Shown here: positions 1 to 12,190 of the stretch, one piece after another
Position numbering within the stretch: the stretch's first letter is position 1
How the letters are laid out: every line of letters starts with the position of its first letter
Assembly (NCBI RefSeq): GCF_009741445.1
Contig: NZ_CP046507.1
Coordinates: 1,922,001 to 1,986,000 of the forward strand
Direction: 5' to 3'
DNA length: 64,000 nucleotides
From: Mycobacterium avium subsp. avium
GTDB lineage: Bacteria; Actinomycetota; Actinomycetes; Mycobacteriales; Mycobacteriaceae
The notes under the pieces: generated by a model
Database searches by the model: none
Told to the model about the DNA's origin: nothing
The model's input: only the letters and a program-made list of their open reading frames with translations
Made by a program: the position numbers and the translations under genes

Positions 1-154
1 CATCCGGGAACAGGCTGCGGCCGACGTCATCGCCGCCCAGCCAGGTGATGACACCGCCGCGGACGGCCATCGCGGTCGCGTCCGGCGCCGCCGGGGTGTG
101 CACCCGGCCGTTGACCAGCAGGGTCACCGGTGTCGGTCGGTCGGCCACGTCCAC
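1..154 (-). CDS. Amidohydrolase (YtcJ-like), 5' end only
   Basis: Only the first ~51 codons are inside the window; the gene continues past the left edge. Reading leftward from a GTG at 154, the product has LLVNGRVHTP followed by ATAMAVRGGVITWLG, the usual opening of the metal-dependent amidohydrolase superfamily (the beta-sandwich strand before the TIM barrel). An in-frame TAG lies just upstream, four codons before the GTG, which limits the start to 154 or the next GTG at 148. No metal ligands are visible because they lie downstream. By position it matches the hypothetical gene upstream of ppm1 in M. tuberculosis (recalled synteny). The substrate cannot be inferred. Confidence 0.75.
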   Translation of the reverse strand, partial: MDVADRPTPVTLLVNGRVHTPAAPDATAMAVRGGVITWLGGDDVGRSLFPD

Positions 155-195
155 ACGCCAAAACTACGTGCCGCCGCGCCGGGCGCGGCAACCGC

Positions 196-711
196 TCATC
201 CGGTGGCTCGGCGGCCGTCGAACGGTTGGTTGCGCGCCGGTGCCGGCACGTCGTGGACGTCGATGACCTCGCCGTCGATGTAGTCGCGGTGCTCGTACGG
301 GCCGCGCGGATCGGTGGCGGCGCGGAATGCGGTCGGGTAGGGCGGGGCGTGCCGCTGCAGGGTGCGCAGCGTCAGCGCGGTCAACCGCGGCGCGGCGGCG
401 CCGCGTATCGGCGGGATGAACAGCATCAGGCCCAGCGCGGTGCTCAGCAGTCCGGGGATGAGAACCAACGCCGTGGCCAGGCTGAGCAGCGCGCCGTCTC
501 CGGCCGCGGCCCGGGGCTCGGTCAACCCCGAGCGCAATTGCCCGATCCGGCGCAGCAGCTGGGATCCAGCCATCGGCGCCACCACGCCCCAGCCGAGCAG
601 GAAGGTCGCCAGCAGCACCAGCAGGGTCCAGCCCCAGCCGATCGTCGACACCAACGCGAAGGTCACCGCGAGTTCGACGACGGCGTAGAGGAGCAACAGC
701 CGGGCCACCAT
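196..711 (-). CDS. FxsA family membrane protein
   Basis: Small polytopic inner-membrane protein of the FxsA family (in E. coli FxsA relieves F exclusion of phage T7; its mycobacterial role is unknown). The first ~75 residues form hydrophobic helices (LLLLYAVVELAVTFALV, then WTLLVLLATFLLGWGVV), followed by a second hydrophobic stretch ALVLIPGLLSTALGLMLFI with the family P-G turn. The C-terminal ~70 residues are polar and end in DGRRATG. The ATG at 711 puts the first helix at once after MVA; an ATG at 732 would add seven polar residues. Codirectional with the partial amidohydrolase downstream and divergent from the hydrolase at 784. Confidence 0.85.
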   Translation of the reverse strand: MVARLLLLYAVVELAVTFALVSTIGWGWTLLVLLATFLLGWGVVAPMAGSQLLRRIGQLRSGLTEPRAAAGDGALLSLATALVLIPGLLSTALGLMLFIPPIRGAAAPRLTALTLRTLQRHAPPYPTAFRAATDPRGPYEHRDYIDGEVIDVHDVPAPARNQPFDGRRATG

Positions 712-783
712 GTCAGGCCAACGGCCGCGCACCGGTCGGAGTTCCCGTGGTGCGATCCGACGCGATTGCAGTTAGATGACGCT

Positions 784-1485
784 ATGACCACGATTCAGAT
801 CGATACCCCCGACGGACCGATCGATGCGCTGCTGAGCACTCCGGCCGGACAGGGCCCTTGGCCGGGTGTAGTGGTGATCCACGACGCGTTCGGCTACGGC
901 CGGGACAAGCAGTCGATCAACGACCGCATCGCCCGGGCCGGCTACCTGGCGCTCACCCCGAACATGTACGCGCGCGGCGGCCTCGTCCGCTGCATCACGC
1001 GGGTCATGAAGGAGCTGGCGGCCCAGCGGGGTCGCGCGCTCGACGACATCCTGGCCGCCCGCGACCACCTGCAGGCCATGCCGGAATGCACGGGCCGCGT
1101 CGGGATCGCGGGGTTCTGCATGGGCGGGCGTTTCGCTCTTGTCATGTCGCCCAAGGGTTTCGGCGCGTCCGCGCCGTTCTACGGCACTCCCCTGCCCGGC
1201 AACCTGGACGAGGTGCTCGAGGGCGCATGCCCGGTGGTAGCGAGTTTCGGCGGCCGCGATCTCACCGGCAAGGGCGCGGCGGAAAAGCTGCGAAAAGTGA
1301 CCGCGGACAAGAACATCACCGCCGATATCAAGGTCTATCCGGAGGCCGGGCACAGCTTCGCCAACGAGCTGCCGGCCCAGCCGCTGCTGCGGATCGCCGG
1401 TTTCGGCTACAACGAGGAGGCCACCGAGGACGCCTGGCGCCGCGTTTTCTCCTTCTTCGGCGAGCATCTGGCCGCCACACCGTAG
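784..1485 (+). CDS. Dienelactone hydrolase family protein
   Basis: Alpha/beta hydrolase of the dienelactone hydrolase type, 233 residues. The nucleophile elbow G-F-C-M-G-G carries Cys rather than Ser, typical of this family; the acid is probably the Asp of GGRDLTGKG and the His is in EAGHSF, giving Cys-Asp-His. The N-terminus IQIDTPDGPIDALLSTPAG and the WPGVVVIHDAFG strand (oxyanion region) are characteristic. The ATG at 784 is chosen because the domain starts directly there; the frame stays open upstream but that stretch is antisense to fxsA. It matches the Rv2054 position in M. tuberculosis. The natural ester or lactone substrate is unknown. Confidence 0.87.
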   Translation: MTTIQIDTPDGPIDALLSTPAGQGPWPGVVVIHDAFGYGRDKQSINDRIARAGYLALTPNMYARGGLVRCITRVMKELAAQRGRALDDILAARDHLQAMPECTGRVGIAGFCMGGRFALVMSPKGFGASAPFYGTPLPGNLDEVLEGACPVVASFGGRDLTGKGAAEKLRKVTADKNITADIKVYPEAGHSFANELPAQPLLRIAGFGYNEEATEDAWRRVFSFFGEHLAATP

Positions 1486-1508
1486 TCCCGCCCCGGTTCG
1501 GCCGGCCG

Positions 1509-1889
1509 CTACGCCACTTTCAATTCGAGGCCGACGTTGTTGGCCATGCCGCCGCGCAGCTTGCTGAAGAAGTTGAACACCTTGCCGACCACGCCGTAGC
1601 GCTTGCCGATCGCGTCGTAGACCGCTGCGGTCTGCGACTTGTCGAGGATGGCGGCGGTACCCTCGACGGCCTCACTGGTGGGGCGGCCGTTCATGGTGCA
1701 GGTGGCCAGCGTGACTCGCGGGGTGTGGCGAATCCGCTTGACCTTCCACGATTTTTCCTGGGTGATGACCAGCAGTCGGTCTTTGTCCGCGGCCGCCCAG
1801 ATCGGGGTCGGCTTGGGCTTGCCGTCCTTGGTGAACGTGGTCAACAGGATGTATTGCGCCTTGGCGAGGTCGGCGAAGGTGGGGGTCAC
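1509..1889 (-). CDS. PPOX-class flavin/F420-dependent protein
   Basis: 126-residue split-barrel protein of the pyridoxamine-5'-phosphate-oxidase-like fold, in the group that binds FMN or F420. Seen: LAKAQYILLTTFTKDGKPKPTPIWAA at the N-terminus, the strand RLLVITQEKSWKVKRIRHTPRVTLATC in the middle and NGRPTSEAVEGTAAIL, the usual block in these reductases. A GTG at 1889 gives VTPTFADLAK; the longer upstream reading is low-complexity and overlaps the cobN 3' end. It lies 77 nt downstream of cobN on the same strand, so it may be the last gene of that transcript, as Rv2061c is beside cobN in M. tuberculosis. Confidence 0.85.
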   Translation of the reverse strand: MTPTFADLAKAQYILLTTFTKDGKPKPTPIWAAADKDRLLVITQEKSWKVKRIRHTPRVTLATCTMNGRPTSEAVEGTAAILDKSQTAAVYDAIGKRYGVVGKVFNFFSKLRGGMANNVGLELKVA

Positions 1890-1966
1890 TCGATCAACGT
1901 ACCGCTGGAGCCGATCACCGGCGCGCGCCGAGTGTGAGACCAGCCGCATGCTCGGCGAGCAGCCGC

Positions 1967-5534
<3,568 letters not shown>

Positions 5535-5542
<8 letters not shown>

Positions 5543-6218
5543 CCAAGTACCGTAGCGTCGCCGCGATCCGGGCGGCGACCTCCCCGGCGAACCGCAGCGT
5601 CTCATCCCGCGCGCCGGGTTGGTAGCGGTCGGCGACCGGGTCGTAGTCGGCGCCGGCGATCGACCCGTGATCGGCAGCCACCTCGACGAGCTGCACCGGC
5701 CAGCCGATCCGCTGCAGGTGTGCGGCGAAGTCCCGGCTGGCACTCACCGGCACCACATCGTCGGCGACGCCGTGCAGCAGCGTGAACGCGGTGCCGCTGC
5801 GGTCGGGCGGCACCGTGTCGGTGGCCGCCCGACCGGTGAGCGGGTCGGGAACCATGAACGCGCCGGCCAGGCAGAAGGTGTGCAGGGGCGCCACGCCGAA
5901 TCGATCCGCCTGCAGGGTGACGCCCGCCGCTGCGGCCCCACCCAGTGACCACCCGACCAGCGCCACCGCCCCGGAGTCACCGGCGAGCCCGCGGGTGAAG
6001 TCCAGCGATCGCAACAGGTCGGCGCGTCCGCCGTCGGCGGCGTGGGAGTTCCAGTCCGGCGCCACCACCATCAGACCGTGGGCGGCGAGCAGGCCGGCCA
6101 GCGGGCCGACGGCGGCGCGGGCGTCGGTTTGCGCGCCGTGCCACAGCAAGACCGTGGGTGATGCCGGTTCGCCGAAGACGTCGGCCCAGCGGCCCGGGGC
6201 GTAGCGCAACGTCCTCAC
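5535..6218 (-). CDS. Alpha/beta hydrolase upstream of cobN
   Basis: 227-residue alpha/beta hydrolase. VLLWHGAQTDAR forms the oxyanion strand, LVGWSLGGAAAAG the nucleophile elbow with Ser, TLLHGVADDVVPVSASRDFA the acid-bearing strand with Asp, and the His is in AADHGSI. GTG 6218 gives VRTLRYAPGRWADV, a sensible first strand. Its stop overlaps the cobN start by 8 nt, so the two are almost certainly in one transcript; the sulfonate-type ABC genes lie just upstream on the same strand. Substrate unknown; a carboxylesterase or dienelactone-hydrolase-like role is the safest call. A direct part in corrin metabolism is only suggested by the coupling. Confidence 0.85.
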
Positions 6219-6270
6219 CGCAGCAGGGTGCCCGCCGCGGGCTGCCCCCAATCCGTGCCGAGCATGGGGT

Positions 6271-7281
6271 TCAGCTGACCAGGCCCGGCCGCAATGCCGC
6301 GTTGAACCGGCGGTCCACCCAGTTGGCGAACCTCGGCGCGGATTGCAGTTGGCCGGCCGCGGCGAACAGGTCGGCCAGCTTCTGCTCCGAGGCCACCACG
6401 TCATCGCCGAGTTCGGTGGGCAACCGCAGGCTCCGAGCCTGCGACACCGCCGCCACTTGAGGGTCCAATCCGACTGCGGCAGCGTAGCTTTGGGCCCACT
6501 GTTGCGGATGCGCCCGCGCCCAGCGCACCGCCGTTTCGAACCGCACCAGCAGGTCACCCAGGGCGGTGTTGCGTTTCGGATCGGCCAGCGCCTGGTCGGA
6601 TGCGACGCCGATCCAGTCGCCGTTGGTGACGCCCTGCGCCTCGGCGATGCTGCGCACCGGGATCTGCTGTTCGGCCTGGGCCGTGTAGGGATCCCAGATG
6701 GCCCAGGCGTCGGCCTGGTGCTGGCTGAACGCGGACAGCGCGTCGGCGGGCTGCAGGTACACGAACTTGACGTCGGCGGGTTTGATTGCCGCCCGGTCCA
6801 ATTGGGCCAGCAGGTTGGCGTGCGACGAGCTGCCCTTGGCGACGGCGATCGCCTTCCCGCGCAGGTCGGAGACCGAGGTGATCGGCGAATCCGCGTGCAC
6901 CAGAATGCGATTGCCCGCCCCGCCGCCGCCGTAGGCGGAGACCGCCTTGATCCGGGCGTTGCTGGCCGCGCCGAAGATCGGCGGGGTGTTGCCGGTGATC
7001 GCGAAGTCGATCTTGCCCGCGGTGGCCGCCTCGACCTGCGGCGGCCCCGAGGTGAACGTCGAGAAGGCGACCCGGTAGGGAAGGTTGTCCAGCTGACCGG
7101 CGGCGCGCAGCAGCGCCTCGGTGCCGCCCTTCTGGTCGCCGACCTGCAGGGTGAGGCCGGACAGCTCGGACAACGGCACCGCGGCCGGTGGTGGTGTGGG
7201 TCCGGAAGTCGTTGTCCGGGAAACGCATCCGGTCAGCAAGAGCCCGACGGTCGCGGTCAGCGCGACGACGCCGCGGATCAC
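6271..7281 (-). CDS. Sulfonate ABC transporter substrate-binding lipoprotein (SsuA-like)
   Basis: Periplasmic-type solute receptor, 336 residues, of the SsuA/TauA/NMT1 group that delivers alkanesulfonates to an ABC permease. A lipoprotein signal is clear: a hydrophobic stretch then L-L-T-G-C with lipidated Cys19, followed by a Thr/Pro-rich tether. The mature part has LTLQVGDQKGGTEALL and AATAGKIDFAITGNTPPIF, the SsuA ligand-pocket signatures (G-Y-Q-K-G / D-F-x-x-T-G-D-x-P-P type). Start GTG 7281 shares GTGA with the stop of the ATPase gene (4-nt overlap). Sulfonate is inferred from family; nitrate, taurine or aromatic ligands cannot be excluded. Confidence 0.9.
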   Translation of the reverse strand: MIRGVVALTATVGLLLTGCVSRTTTSGPTPPPAAVPLSELSGLTLQVGDQKGGTEALLRAAGQLDNLPYRVAFSTFTSGPPQVEAATAGKIDFAITGNTPPIFGAASNARIKAVSAYGGGGAGNRILVHADSPITSVSDLRGKAIAVAKGSSSHANLLAQLDRAAIKPADVKFVYLQPADALSAFSQHQADAWAIWDPYTAQAEQQIPVRSIAEAQGVTNGDWIGVASDQALADPKRNTALGDLLVRFETAVRWARAHPQQWAQSYAAAVGLDPQVAAVSQARSLRLPTELGDDVVASEQKLADLFAAAGQLQSAPRFANWVDRRFNAALRPGLVS

Positions 7282-8033
7282 TGCCGCACGCCGAGACGAT
7301 CCAGCAGCTCGGCGCGATACCGCTCGGTGTGGGCGCCGGGCTCCCCGGGTGTGCGCCGGGGCGGGTCGATGGCCAGCTCGTGGACCACTCGGCCGTCCTC
7401 GAGCACCAGCACCCGATCGGCCAGCGCGACCGCCTCGTCGACGTCGTGCGTGACCAGCAGCACCCCGAAGCCGTGCCGTCGCCACAGGTCCAGCAGCAAG
7501 GTGTGCATGCTCAGCCGGGTCAATGCGTCCAGGGCGCCGAAGGGTTCGTCGAGCAGCAGCAGCCGCGGCTCGGCGACCAGCGCCCGCGCCAGCGAAACCC
7601 GTTGCGCCTGACCGCCGGACAGGGTCAGCGGCCAGGCCCGGGCGTGGTCGGCCAGCCCGACGTCGGCCAGCGCCCGCTCAGCGCGCCGACGCACCTGCGC
7701 GCGCGGCAGCCGGGTGCGGGTGAGCCCGTAGCCGACATTGGTCCGCACATCCCGCCACGGGAACAGCCGCGGCTCCTGGAAGGCCAGCGCGGGGGCGCCG
7801 GCCACCAGCCGCCGGCCGGTGTGGTCGTGTGACAGACCGGCCAGCACCCGCAATACCGTCGATTTGCCCGAGCCGCTGCGCCCGATCAGCGCGACGATCT
7901 GACCGCTCGGTATCTGCAGCGAAACGTCTTGGAGCACATGGCGGTTGCCGTACCACTTGTCGACGTGGCGCAGTTCGCCGGCAACATCGGTGCGCGACCC
8001 GGCGAGCGGGCCGGATTCTGCGGTCAGTGTCAA
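7278..8033 (-). CDS. Sulfonate-type ABC transporter ATPase (SsuB-like)
   Basis: ATP-binding subunit of the import system. All ABC motifs are present in order: Walker A GRSGSGKS, Q-loop region LAFQEPRLFPWRDV, signature LSGGQAQRVS, Walker B LLLLDEPFGALD, and the H-loop LVTHDVDEA. The length of 251 residues fits SsuB/TauB. The start is placed at TTG 8033 because GAAAGG lies a suitable distance upstream and the previous in-frame codons run into the permease end; this rare start is the least certain point. It sits 17 nt after the permease gene and overlaps the receptor gene by 4 nt. Confidence 0.9.
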   Translation of the reverse strand: MTLTAESGPLAGSRTDVAGELRHVDKWYGNRHVLQDVSLQIPSGQIVALIGRSGSGKSTVLRVLAGLSHDHTGRRLVAGAPALAFQEPRLFPWRDVRTNVGYGLTRTRLPRAQVRRRAERALADVGLADHARAWPLTLSGGQAQRVSLARALVAEPRLLLLDEPFGALDALTRLSMHTLLLDLWRRHGFGVLLVTHDVDEAVALADRVLVLEDGRVVHELAIDPPRRTPGEPGAHTERYRAELLDRLGVRQ

Positions 8034-8050
8034 GCCTGAGCCTTTCGGTG

Positions 8051-8878
8051 TCAGTGTCGGTAGCGCACGGCGCGGCGCTCGATGAGGCGGACGACCGCGT
8101 CGGTGATGATGCCCAGCAACGCGTAGATGGTCAGCCCGAAGATGATGATGTCGATGCGCAGGAAATCGCGCGCGTTGTTGATCAGGAAGCCGATGCCCTT
8201 GTCGGCGTTGATCTGTTCGGCGACGATCAACGTCAGCCAGGCGATCGCCAGCGACTGACGCAAACCGACCAGCACCTGCGGCGCCGTTCCGGGCACCAGG
8301 ATCCGCCGGAACCGCTGAAAGAACGAAAAACCCAGCACCTGAGCGGTTTCCAGCATCTTGGGGTCGACCTGGCGGATCGCGGAGAAGGTGTTGAGGTACA
8401 GCGGGAAGACCACACCCAGCGCCACCAGCAAGACCTTGGGCAGCTCGCCGATGCCGAACCACAGGATGAACAGCGGGATCAGCCCCAGGTGCGGCAGCGC
8501 CCTGATCATCTGCAGGGGTGGGTCCACGGTGGCCTCGACCCAGCGGGACAGGCCGACTGCGGCGCCCGCCACGATGCCGATCACCCCGCCCAGCGCCAAC
8601 CCCTCGATGACGCGGACGGTGGAGATGTGCAGCGCGTCGGCGAGTTGGCCGTTGCGGGTCAACTCCACGCCGGCCTGCAGTATCAACGAGGGGGCGGGCA
8701 GCACATCCTGCGCGATCACGCCGATCGCGCTGCCCAGCTGCCACAGCGCCAGCAGCGCCAGCGGGGAAACCAGGCGCACCACTTCCCATTTGCGGCGCGC
8801 CCACAGCCCGCCCGGCGCGCCGGATGCGGCGCCGCCAAGGCGTTTCGGCGCAGCGTCGAGCGCGGTGGCGATGCTCAC
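8051..8878 (-). CDS. Sulfonate-type ABC transporter permease (SsuC-like)
   Basis: Inner-membrane permease of the BPD_transp_1 type. About six hydrophobic helices are visible, from LVSPLALLALWQLGSAIGVI to the C-terminal IIIFGLTIYALLGIITDAVV. The cytoplasmic EAA-type loop contacting the ATPase is LETAQVLGFSFFQRFRRILV followed by PGTAPQVLVGLRQS. A GTG at 8878 gives VSIATALDAAPKRLG; another GTG at 8887 is possible. It is the first gene of the leftward run ssuC-ssuB-ssuA-hydrolase-cobN and starts 90 nt from the divergent cobG, so both promoters must lie in 8879-8968. Confidence 0.88.
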   Translation of the reverse strand: MSIATALDAAPKRLGGAASGAPGGLWARRKWEVVRLVSPLALLALWQLGSAIGVIAQDVLPAPSLILQAGVELTRNGQLADALHISTVRVIEGLALGGVIGIVAGAAVGLSRWVEATVDPPLQMIRALPHLGLIPLFILWFGIGELPKVLLVALGVVFPLYLNTFSAIRQVDPKMLETAQVLGFSFFQRFRRILVPGTAPQVLVGLRQSLAIAWLTLIVAEQINADKGIGFLINNARDFLRIDIIIFGLTIYALLGIITDAVVRLIERRAVRYRH

Positions 8879-8956
8879 CGTGCCGACGGTAGGGGCGGTC
8901 GATGCCTTGGGTAAGGGTTTAGGTCTGGCTGAAGGCAATCCCCCGGCGCCGGGCCG

Positions 8957-8962
8957 TACCGT
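8957..8962 (+). promoter_or_regulatory. -10 box of a probable leaderless cobG transcript
   Basis: TACCGT fits the mycobacterial TANNNT -10 pattern and is followed by six bases and then the GTG start of cobG at 8969. No Shine-Dalgarno precedes that GTG, so transcription probably starts on the start codon. Confidence 0.5.
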
Positions 8963-8968
8963 GGACGG

Positions 8969-10069
8969 GTGGCCAGGACGCGCGACGCCGACGCATGCCC
9001 GGGTGCGCTGCAGGTGCACCAGGCCGCCGACGGTGCCCTGGCCCGGGTGCGGTTGCCCGGCGGCATGCTCACACCGGCCCAGCTGACGGTGTTGTGCGAC
9101 ATCGCCGATCGGTCGGGCTCGCCGACGCTGGAGCTCACCGCGCGGGGCAACGTGCAGCTGCGCGGCCTCACCGACGTGACGGCGGCGGCCGGGGCGCTGG
9201 CGGCCGCGGGTCTGTTGCCGTCGGCGACGCACGAGCGGGTGCGCAACATCGTGGCCTCACCGCTGTCGGGGCGGTCCGGCGGCAACCTCGACGTGAGGCG
9301 GTGGGTCGGCGAGTTGGATGCCGCGATCCGCGCGCAGCCCCGGCTGGCCGAGCTGGGCGGCCGGTTCTGGTTCAGCCTCGACGACGGGCGCGCCGACGTG
9401 TCGGGTCTGCGCGCCGACGTCGGCGTGCATGCGCTGCCCGACGGCTGCGCGGTGTTGCTCGCCGGGCGCGACACCGGTGTCCGGCTGCCGCCCGACCAGG
9501 TGGTCGCGACGCTGGTCGGCGTCGCGACGCGGTTCGTGCAGGTCCGCGGAAGTGCTTGGCGCGTCCAGGAATTGGACGACCCAAACCAGCTGCTGCCCGG
9601 CGCCGAGTGCGGGCCGATCGCCTATCCCGCCGTCACCAAACCCCCGGTGGGCTGGATAACACAGGACGACGGCCGGGTGACGCTGGGCGCCGCGGTGCCG
9701 CTGGGGCTGCTGTCGGCCCGCGTCGCGGAGTATCTGGCCGCCCTGCAGGCGCCGCTGGTGATCACGCCGTGGCGCTCGGTGCTGGTGGGTGACCTTCGCG
9801 AAGAGGTGGCCGACGCCGCGCTGCGGGTACTGGCGCCGTTGGGTCTGGTGTTCGACGAGAACTCGCCCTGGCTGAGCGTCAGCGCCTGCACCGGCAGCCC
9901 GGGGTGCGCACGCTCGGCCGCCGACGTGCGGGCCGACGCCGCGCTGGCGGTGCGGGACGGGACTGCGCCGGGGCACCGTCATTTCGTCGGGTGCGAACGC
10001 GCCTGCGGCAGCCCGCTCGCCGGCGAGGTGCTGCTGGCGACCGGCGAGGGATACCGGCAGCTACGGTAA
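8969..10069 (+). CDS. cobG: Precorrin-3B synthase CobG
   Basis: Oxygen-dependent ring-contraction enzyme of the aerobic cobalamin pathway, converting precorrin-3A to precorrin-3B. It belongs to the nitrite/sulfite reductase superfamily: two ferredoxin-like repeats ([14 protein letters not shown] near residue 60) and the four 4Fe-4S ligands near the C-terminus as [11 protein letters not shown] (C-x5-C) and [10 protein letters not shown] (C-x3-C). The 366 residues fit mycobacterial CobG. GTG 8969 is supported by the -10 box six nt upstream. The cobH start follows after 4 nt, so cobG-cobH-cobIJ form one operon. Confidence 0.94.
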   Translation: MARTRDADACPGALQVHQAADGALARVRLPGGMLTPAQLTVLCDIADRSGSPTLELTARGNVQLRGLTDVTAAAGALAAAGLLPSATHERVRNIVASPLSGRSGGNLDVRRWVGELDAAIRAQPRLAELGGRFWFSLDDGRADVSGLRADVGVHALPDGCAVLLAGRDTGVRLPPDQVVATLVGVATRFVQVRGSAWRVQELDDPNQLLPGAECGPIAYPAVTKPPVGWITQDDGRVTLGAAVPLGLLSARVAEYLAALQAPLVITPWRSVLVGDLREEVADAALRVLAPLGLVFDENSPWLSVSACTGSPGCARSAADVRADAALAVRDGTAPGHRHFVGCERACGSPLAGEVLLATGEGYRQLR

Positions 10070-10073
10070 TCGG

Positions 10074-10700
10074 GTGCTCGACTACATCCGCGATGCGGCG
10101 GAGATCTATCGCCTGTCGTTCGCGACCATCCGCGCCGAAGCCGACTTGGCCCGCTTCCCCGCCGATGTGGCCCGCGTGGTGGTGCGGCTGATCCACACTT
10201 GCGGGCAGGTCGACGTGGCCGAGCACGTCGCGTTCACCGACGATGTCGTCGAGCGGGTGGGCACCGCCCTGCGCGCCGGCGCCCCGGTGTTGTGCGATTC
10301 GTCGATGGTGGCCGCCGGGATCACCGCGGCGCGGTTGCCGGCCGACAACGAGGTGGTGTCCCTGGTCGCCGATCCCCGGTCGGCCGAACTGGCCGCCCGC
10401 CGGCAGACCACCCGCTCGGCGGCCGGGGTCGAGCTGTGGGCCGACCGGCTGCCGGGCGCCGTGCTGGCCATCGGTAACGCGCCCACCGCGCTGTTCCGGC
10501 TGCTCGAGCTGGTCGACGACGGGGTGGGCCCGCCGGCCGGGGTGCTGGGCGGGCCGGTCGGATTCGTCGGGTCGGCGCAGTCCAAGCAGGAGCTCGTCGA
10601 CAACCCGCGCGGCATGTCGTACCTGGTGGTGCGGGGCCGCCGCGGCGGCAGCGCGATGGCCGCCGCGGCCGTCAACGCGATCGCGAGCGACCGCGAATGA
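10074..10700 (+). CDS. cobH: Precorrin-8X methylmutase CobH
   Basis: Isomerase that moves the C-11 methyl of precorrin-8X to C-12, giving hydrogenobyrinic acid. The catalytic-His block [10 protein letters not shown] is at residues 39-48 (His41), and the substrate-binding segments [12 protein letters not shown] and [15 protein letters not shown] are present, as is the family [14 protein letters not shown]. 208 residues, normal for the family. GTG 10074 begins [13 protein letters not shown], four nt after the cobG stop, and its stop overlaps the cobIJ start by 4 nt (ATGA). Confidence 0.96.
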   Translation: MLDYIRDAAEIYRLSFATIRAEADLARFPADVARVVVRLIHTCGQVDVAEHVAFTDDVVERVGTALRAGAPVLCDSSMVAAGITAARLPADNEVVSLVADPRSAELAARRQTTRSAAGVELWADRLPGAVLAIGNAPTALFRLLELVDDGVGPPAGVLGGPVGFVGSAQSKQELVDNPRGMSYLVVRGRRGGSAMAAAAVNAIASDRE

Positions 10701-12187
10701 CGGCACCGGCCAACCCGCGAGGGACGTTGTGGGGCGTCGGGCTGGGGCCCGGTGACCCGGAGTTGGTCACCGTCAAGGCCGCCCGGGTGATCGGCGAGGC
10801 CGACGTGGTCGCCTACCACAGCGCCCGGCACGGCCGCAGCATCGCCCGCGGCATCGCCGAACCGTACCTGCGGCCCGGCCAGATCGAGGAGCACCTGGTG
10901 TATCCGGTCACCACCGAGGTGACCGACCATCCCGGCGGCTATGCCGGCGCGATCGAGGACTTCTACGTCGAGGCCACCGCGCGCATCGCGGCGCACCTCG
11001 ACGCGGGTCGCGACGTGGCGCTGCTGGCCGAGGGCGACCCGCTGTTCTACAGCTCCTACATGCACCTGCACACCCGGCTGACGCAGCGGTTCGACGCCGT
11101 CATCGTGCCGGGCGTGACCTCGGTGAGCGCCGCGTCGGCGGCCATCGCCACCCCGTTGGTGGCCGGCGACGAGGTGCTGTCGGTGCTGCCGGGCACATTG
11201 CCGGTCGCCGAGCTGACCCGGCGCCTCGCCGACGCCGACGCCGCCGTCGTCCTCAAGTTGGGACGCTCGTATCACGCTGTGCGGGAAGCTCTTTCACAGT
11301 CCGGTCAGCTCGACGACGCCGTCTATGTGGAGCGGGCCAGCACGTCCGCGCAACGCATCGTGCCCGCCGCGGACGTGGACGCGGACGGTGTTCCGTACTT
11401 CGCGCTGGCCATCCTGCCGGGCGGGCAGCGCGCGCGGCGCGCGCCGAGCGCCGGCACCGTCGTGGTGGTGGGCCTAGGCCCGGGCGATGCGCAGTGGATG
11501 ACGCCGCAGAGCCGCCGCGAGTTGGCCGCGGCGACCGATCTGGTCGGCTACGGCCGTTACCTGGACCGGGTGCCGGTTCGCGGCGGTCAGCGGCGCCACC
11601 CCAGCGACAACCGCGACGAACCCGAACGGGCGCGGCTGGCCTGCGCGCTGGCCGAGCAGGGCCGGGCGGTGGCGGTGGTGTCGTCGGGCGATCCCGGCGT
11701 GTTCGCGATGGCGACCGCGGTGCTGGAAGAGGCCAAGCAGTGGCCGGGCGTGCAGGTGCGGGTGATCCCGGCGATGACGGCCGCCCAGGCGGTCGCCAGC
11801 CGGGTCGGCGCGCCGTTGGGGCACGACTACGCGGTGATCTCGCTGTCCGACCGGCTCAAGCCGTGGGAGGTGATCGCGGCGCGGCTGGAGGCCGCGGCGA
11901 CCGCCGACCTGGTGCTGGCGATCTACAACCCGGCGTCCAAGACGCGGACCTGGCAGGTCGGCGCGATGCGCGACATTCTGCTGGCCCGTCGCGAACCCGG
12001 CACGCCGGTGGTGATCGGCCGCGACGTGTCCGGCCCCGACGAGGACGTCCGGGTGGTGCGGCTGGCCGATCTGGATCCCGCCGAGATCGACATGCGCTGC
12101 CTGTTGATCGTCGGGTCCTCGCAAACCCAGTGGTACTCCGACGATTCCGGGGACCGGGTGTTCACGCCCCGGCGCTATGAGATGTAA
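10697..12187 (+). CDS. cobIJ: Bifunctional precorrin-2 C20- / precorrin-3B C17-methyltransferase
   Basis: Two SAM-dependent corrin methyltransferases fused in one 496-residue chain. The CobI half (about 1-245) opens with [16 protein letters not shown] and contains [15 protein letters not shown]; the CobJ half (about 255-496) opens with [16 protein letters not shown] and contains [12 protein letters not shown] and [12 protein letters not shown]. Each half has its own G-x-G-P-G-D SAM loop. CobI makes precorrin-3A, the substrate of the neighbouring CobG, and CobJ methylates the CobG product, so the operon encodes consecutive steps. The fused form is typical of mycobacteria. It ends 3 nt before the convergent PPE gene. 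Confidence 0.95.
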   Translation: MTAPANPRGTLWGVGLGPGDPELVTVKAARVIGEADVVAYHSARHGRSIARGIAEPYLRPGQIEEHLVYPVTTEVTDHPGGYAGAIEDFYVEATARIAAHLDAGRDVALLAEGDPLFYSSYMHLHTRLTQRFDAVIVPGVTSVSAASAAIATPLVAGDEVLSVLPGTLPVAELTRRLADADAAVVLKLGRSYHAVREALSQSGQLDDAVYVERASTSAQRIVPAADVDADGVPYFALAILPGGQRARRAPSAGTVVVVGLGPGDAQWMTPQSRRELAAATDLVGYGRYLDRVPVRGGQRRHPSDNRDEPERARLACALAEQGRAVAVVSSGDPGVFAMATAVLEEAKQWPGVQVRVIPAMTAAQAVASRVGAPLGHDYAVISLSDRLKPWEVIAARLEAAATADLVLAIYNPASKTRTWQVGAMRDILLARREPGTPVVIGRDVSGPDEDVRVVRLADLDPAEIDMRCLLIVGSSQTQWYSDDSGDRVFTPRRYEM

Positions 12188-12190
12188 CGC

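Noticed and set aside
130-783. Extension of the dienelactone-hydrolase frame upstream of 784
   Set aside because: This stretch is antisense to fxsA, is Arg/Gln/Gly low-complexity and is not part of the hydrolase family.
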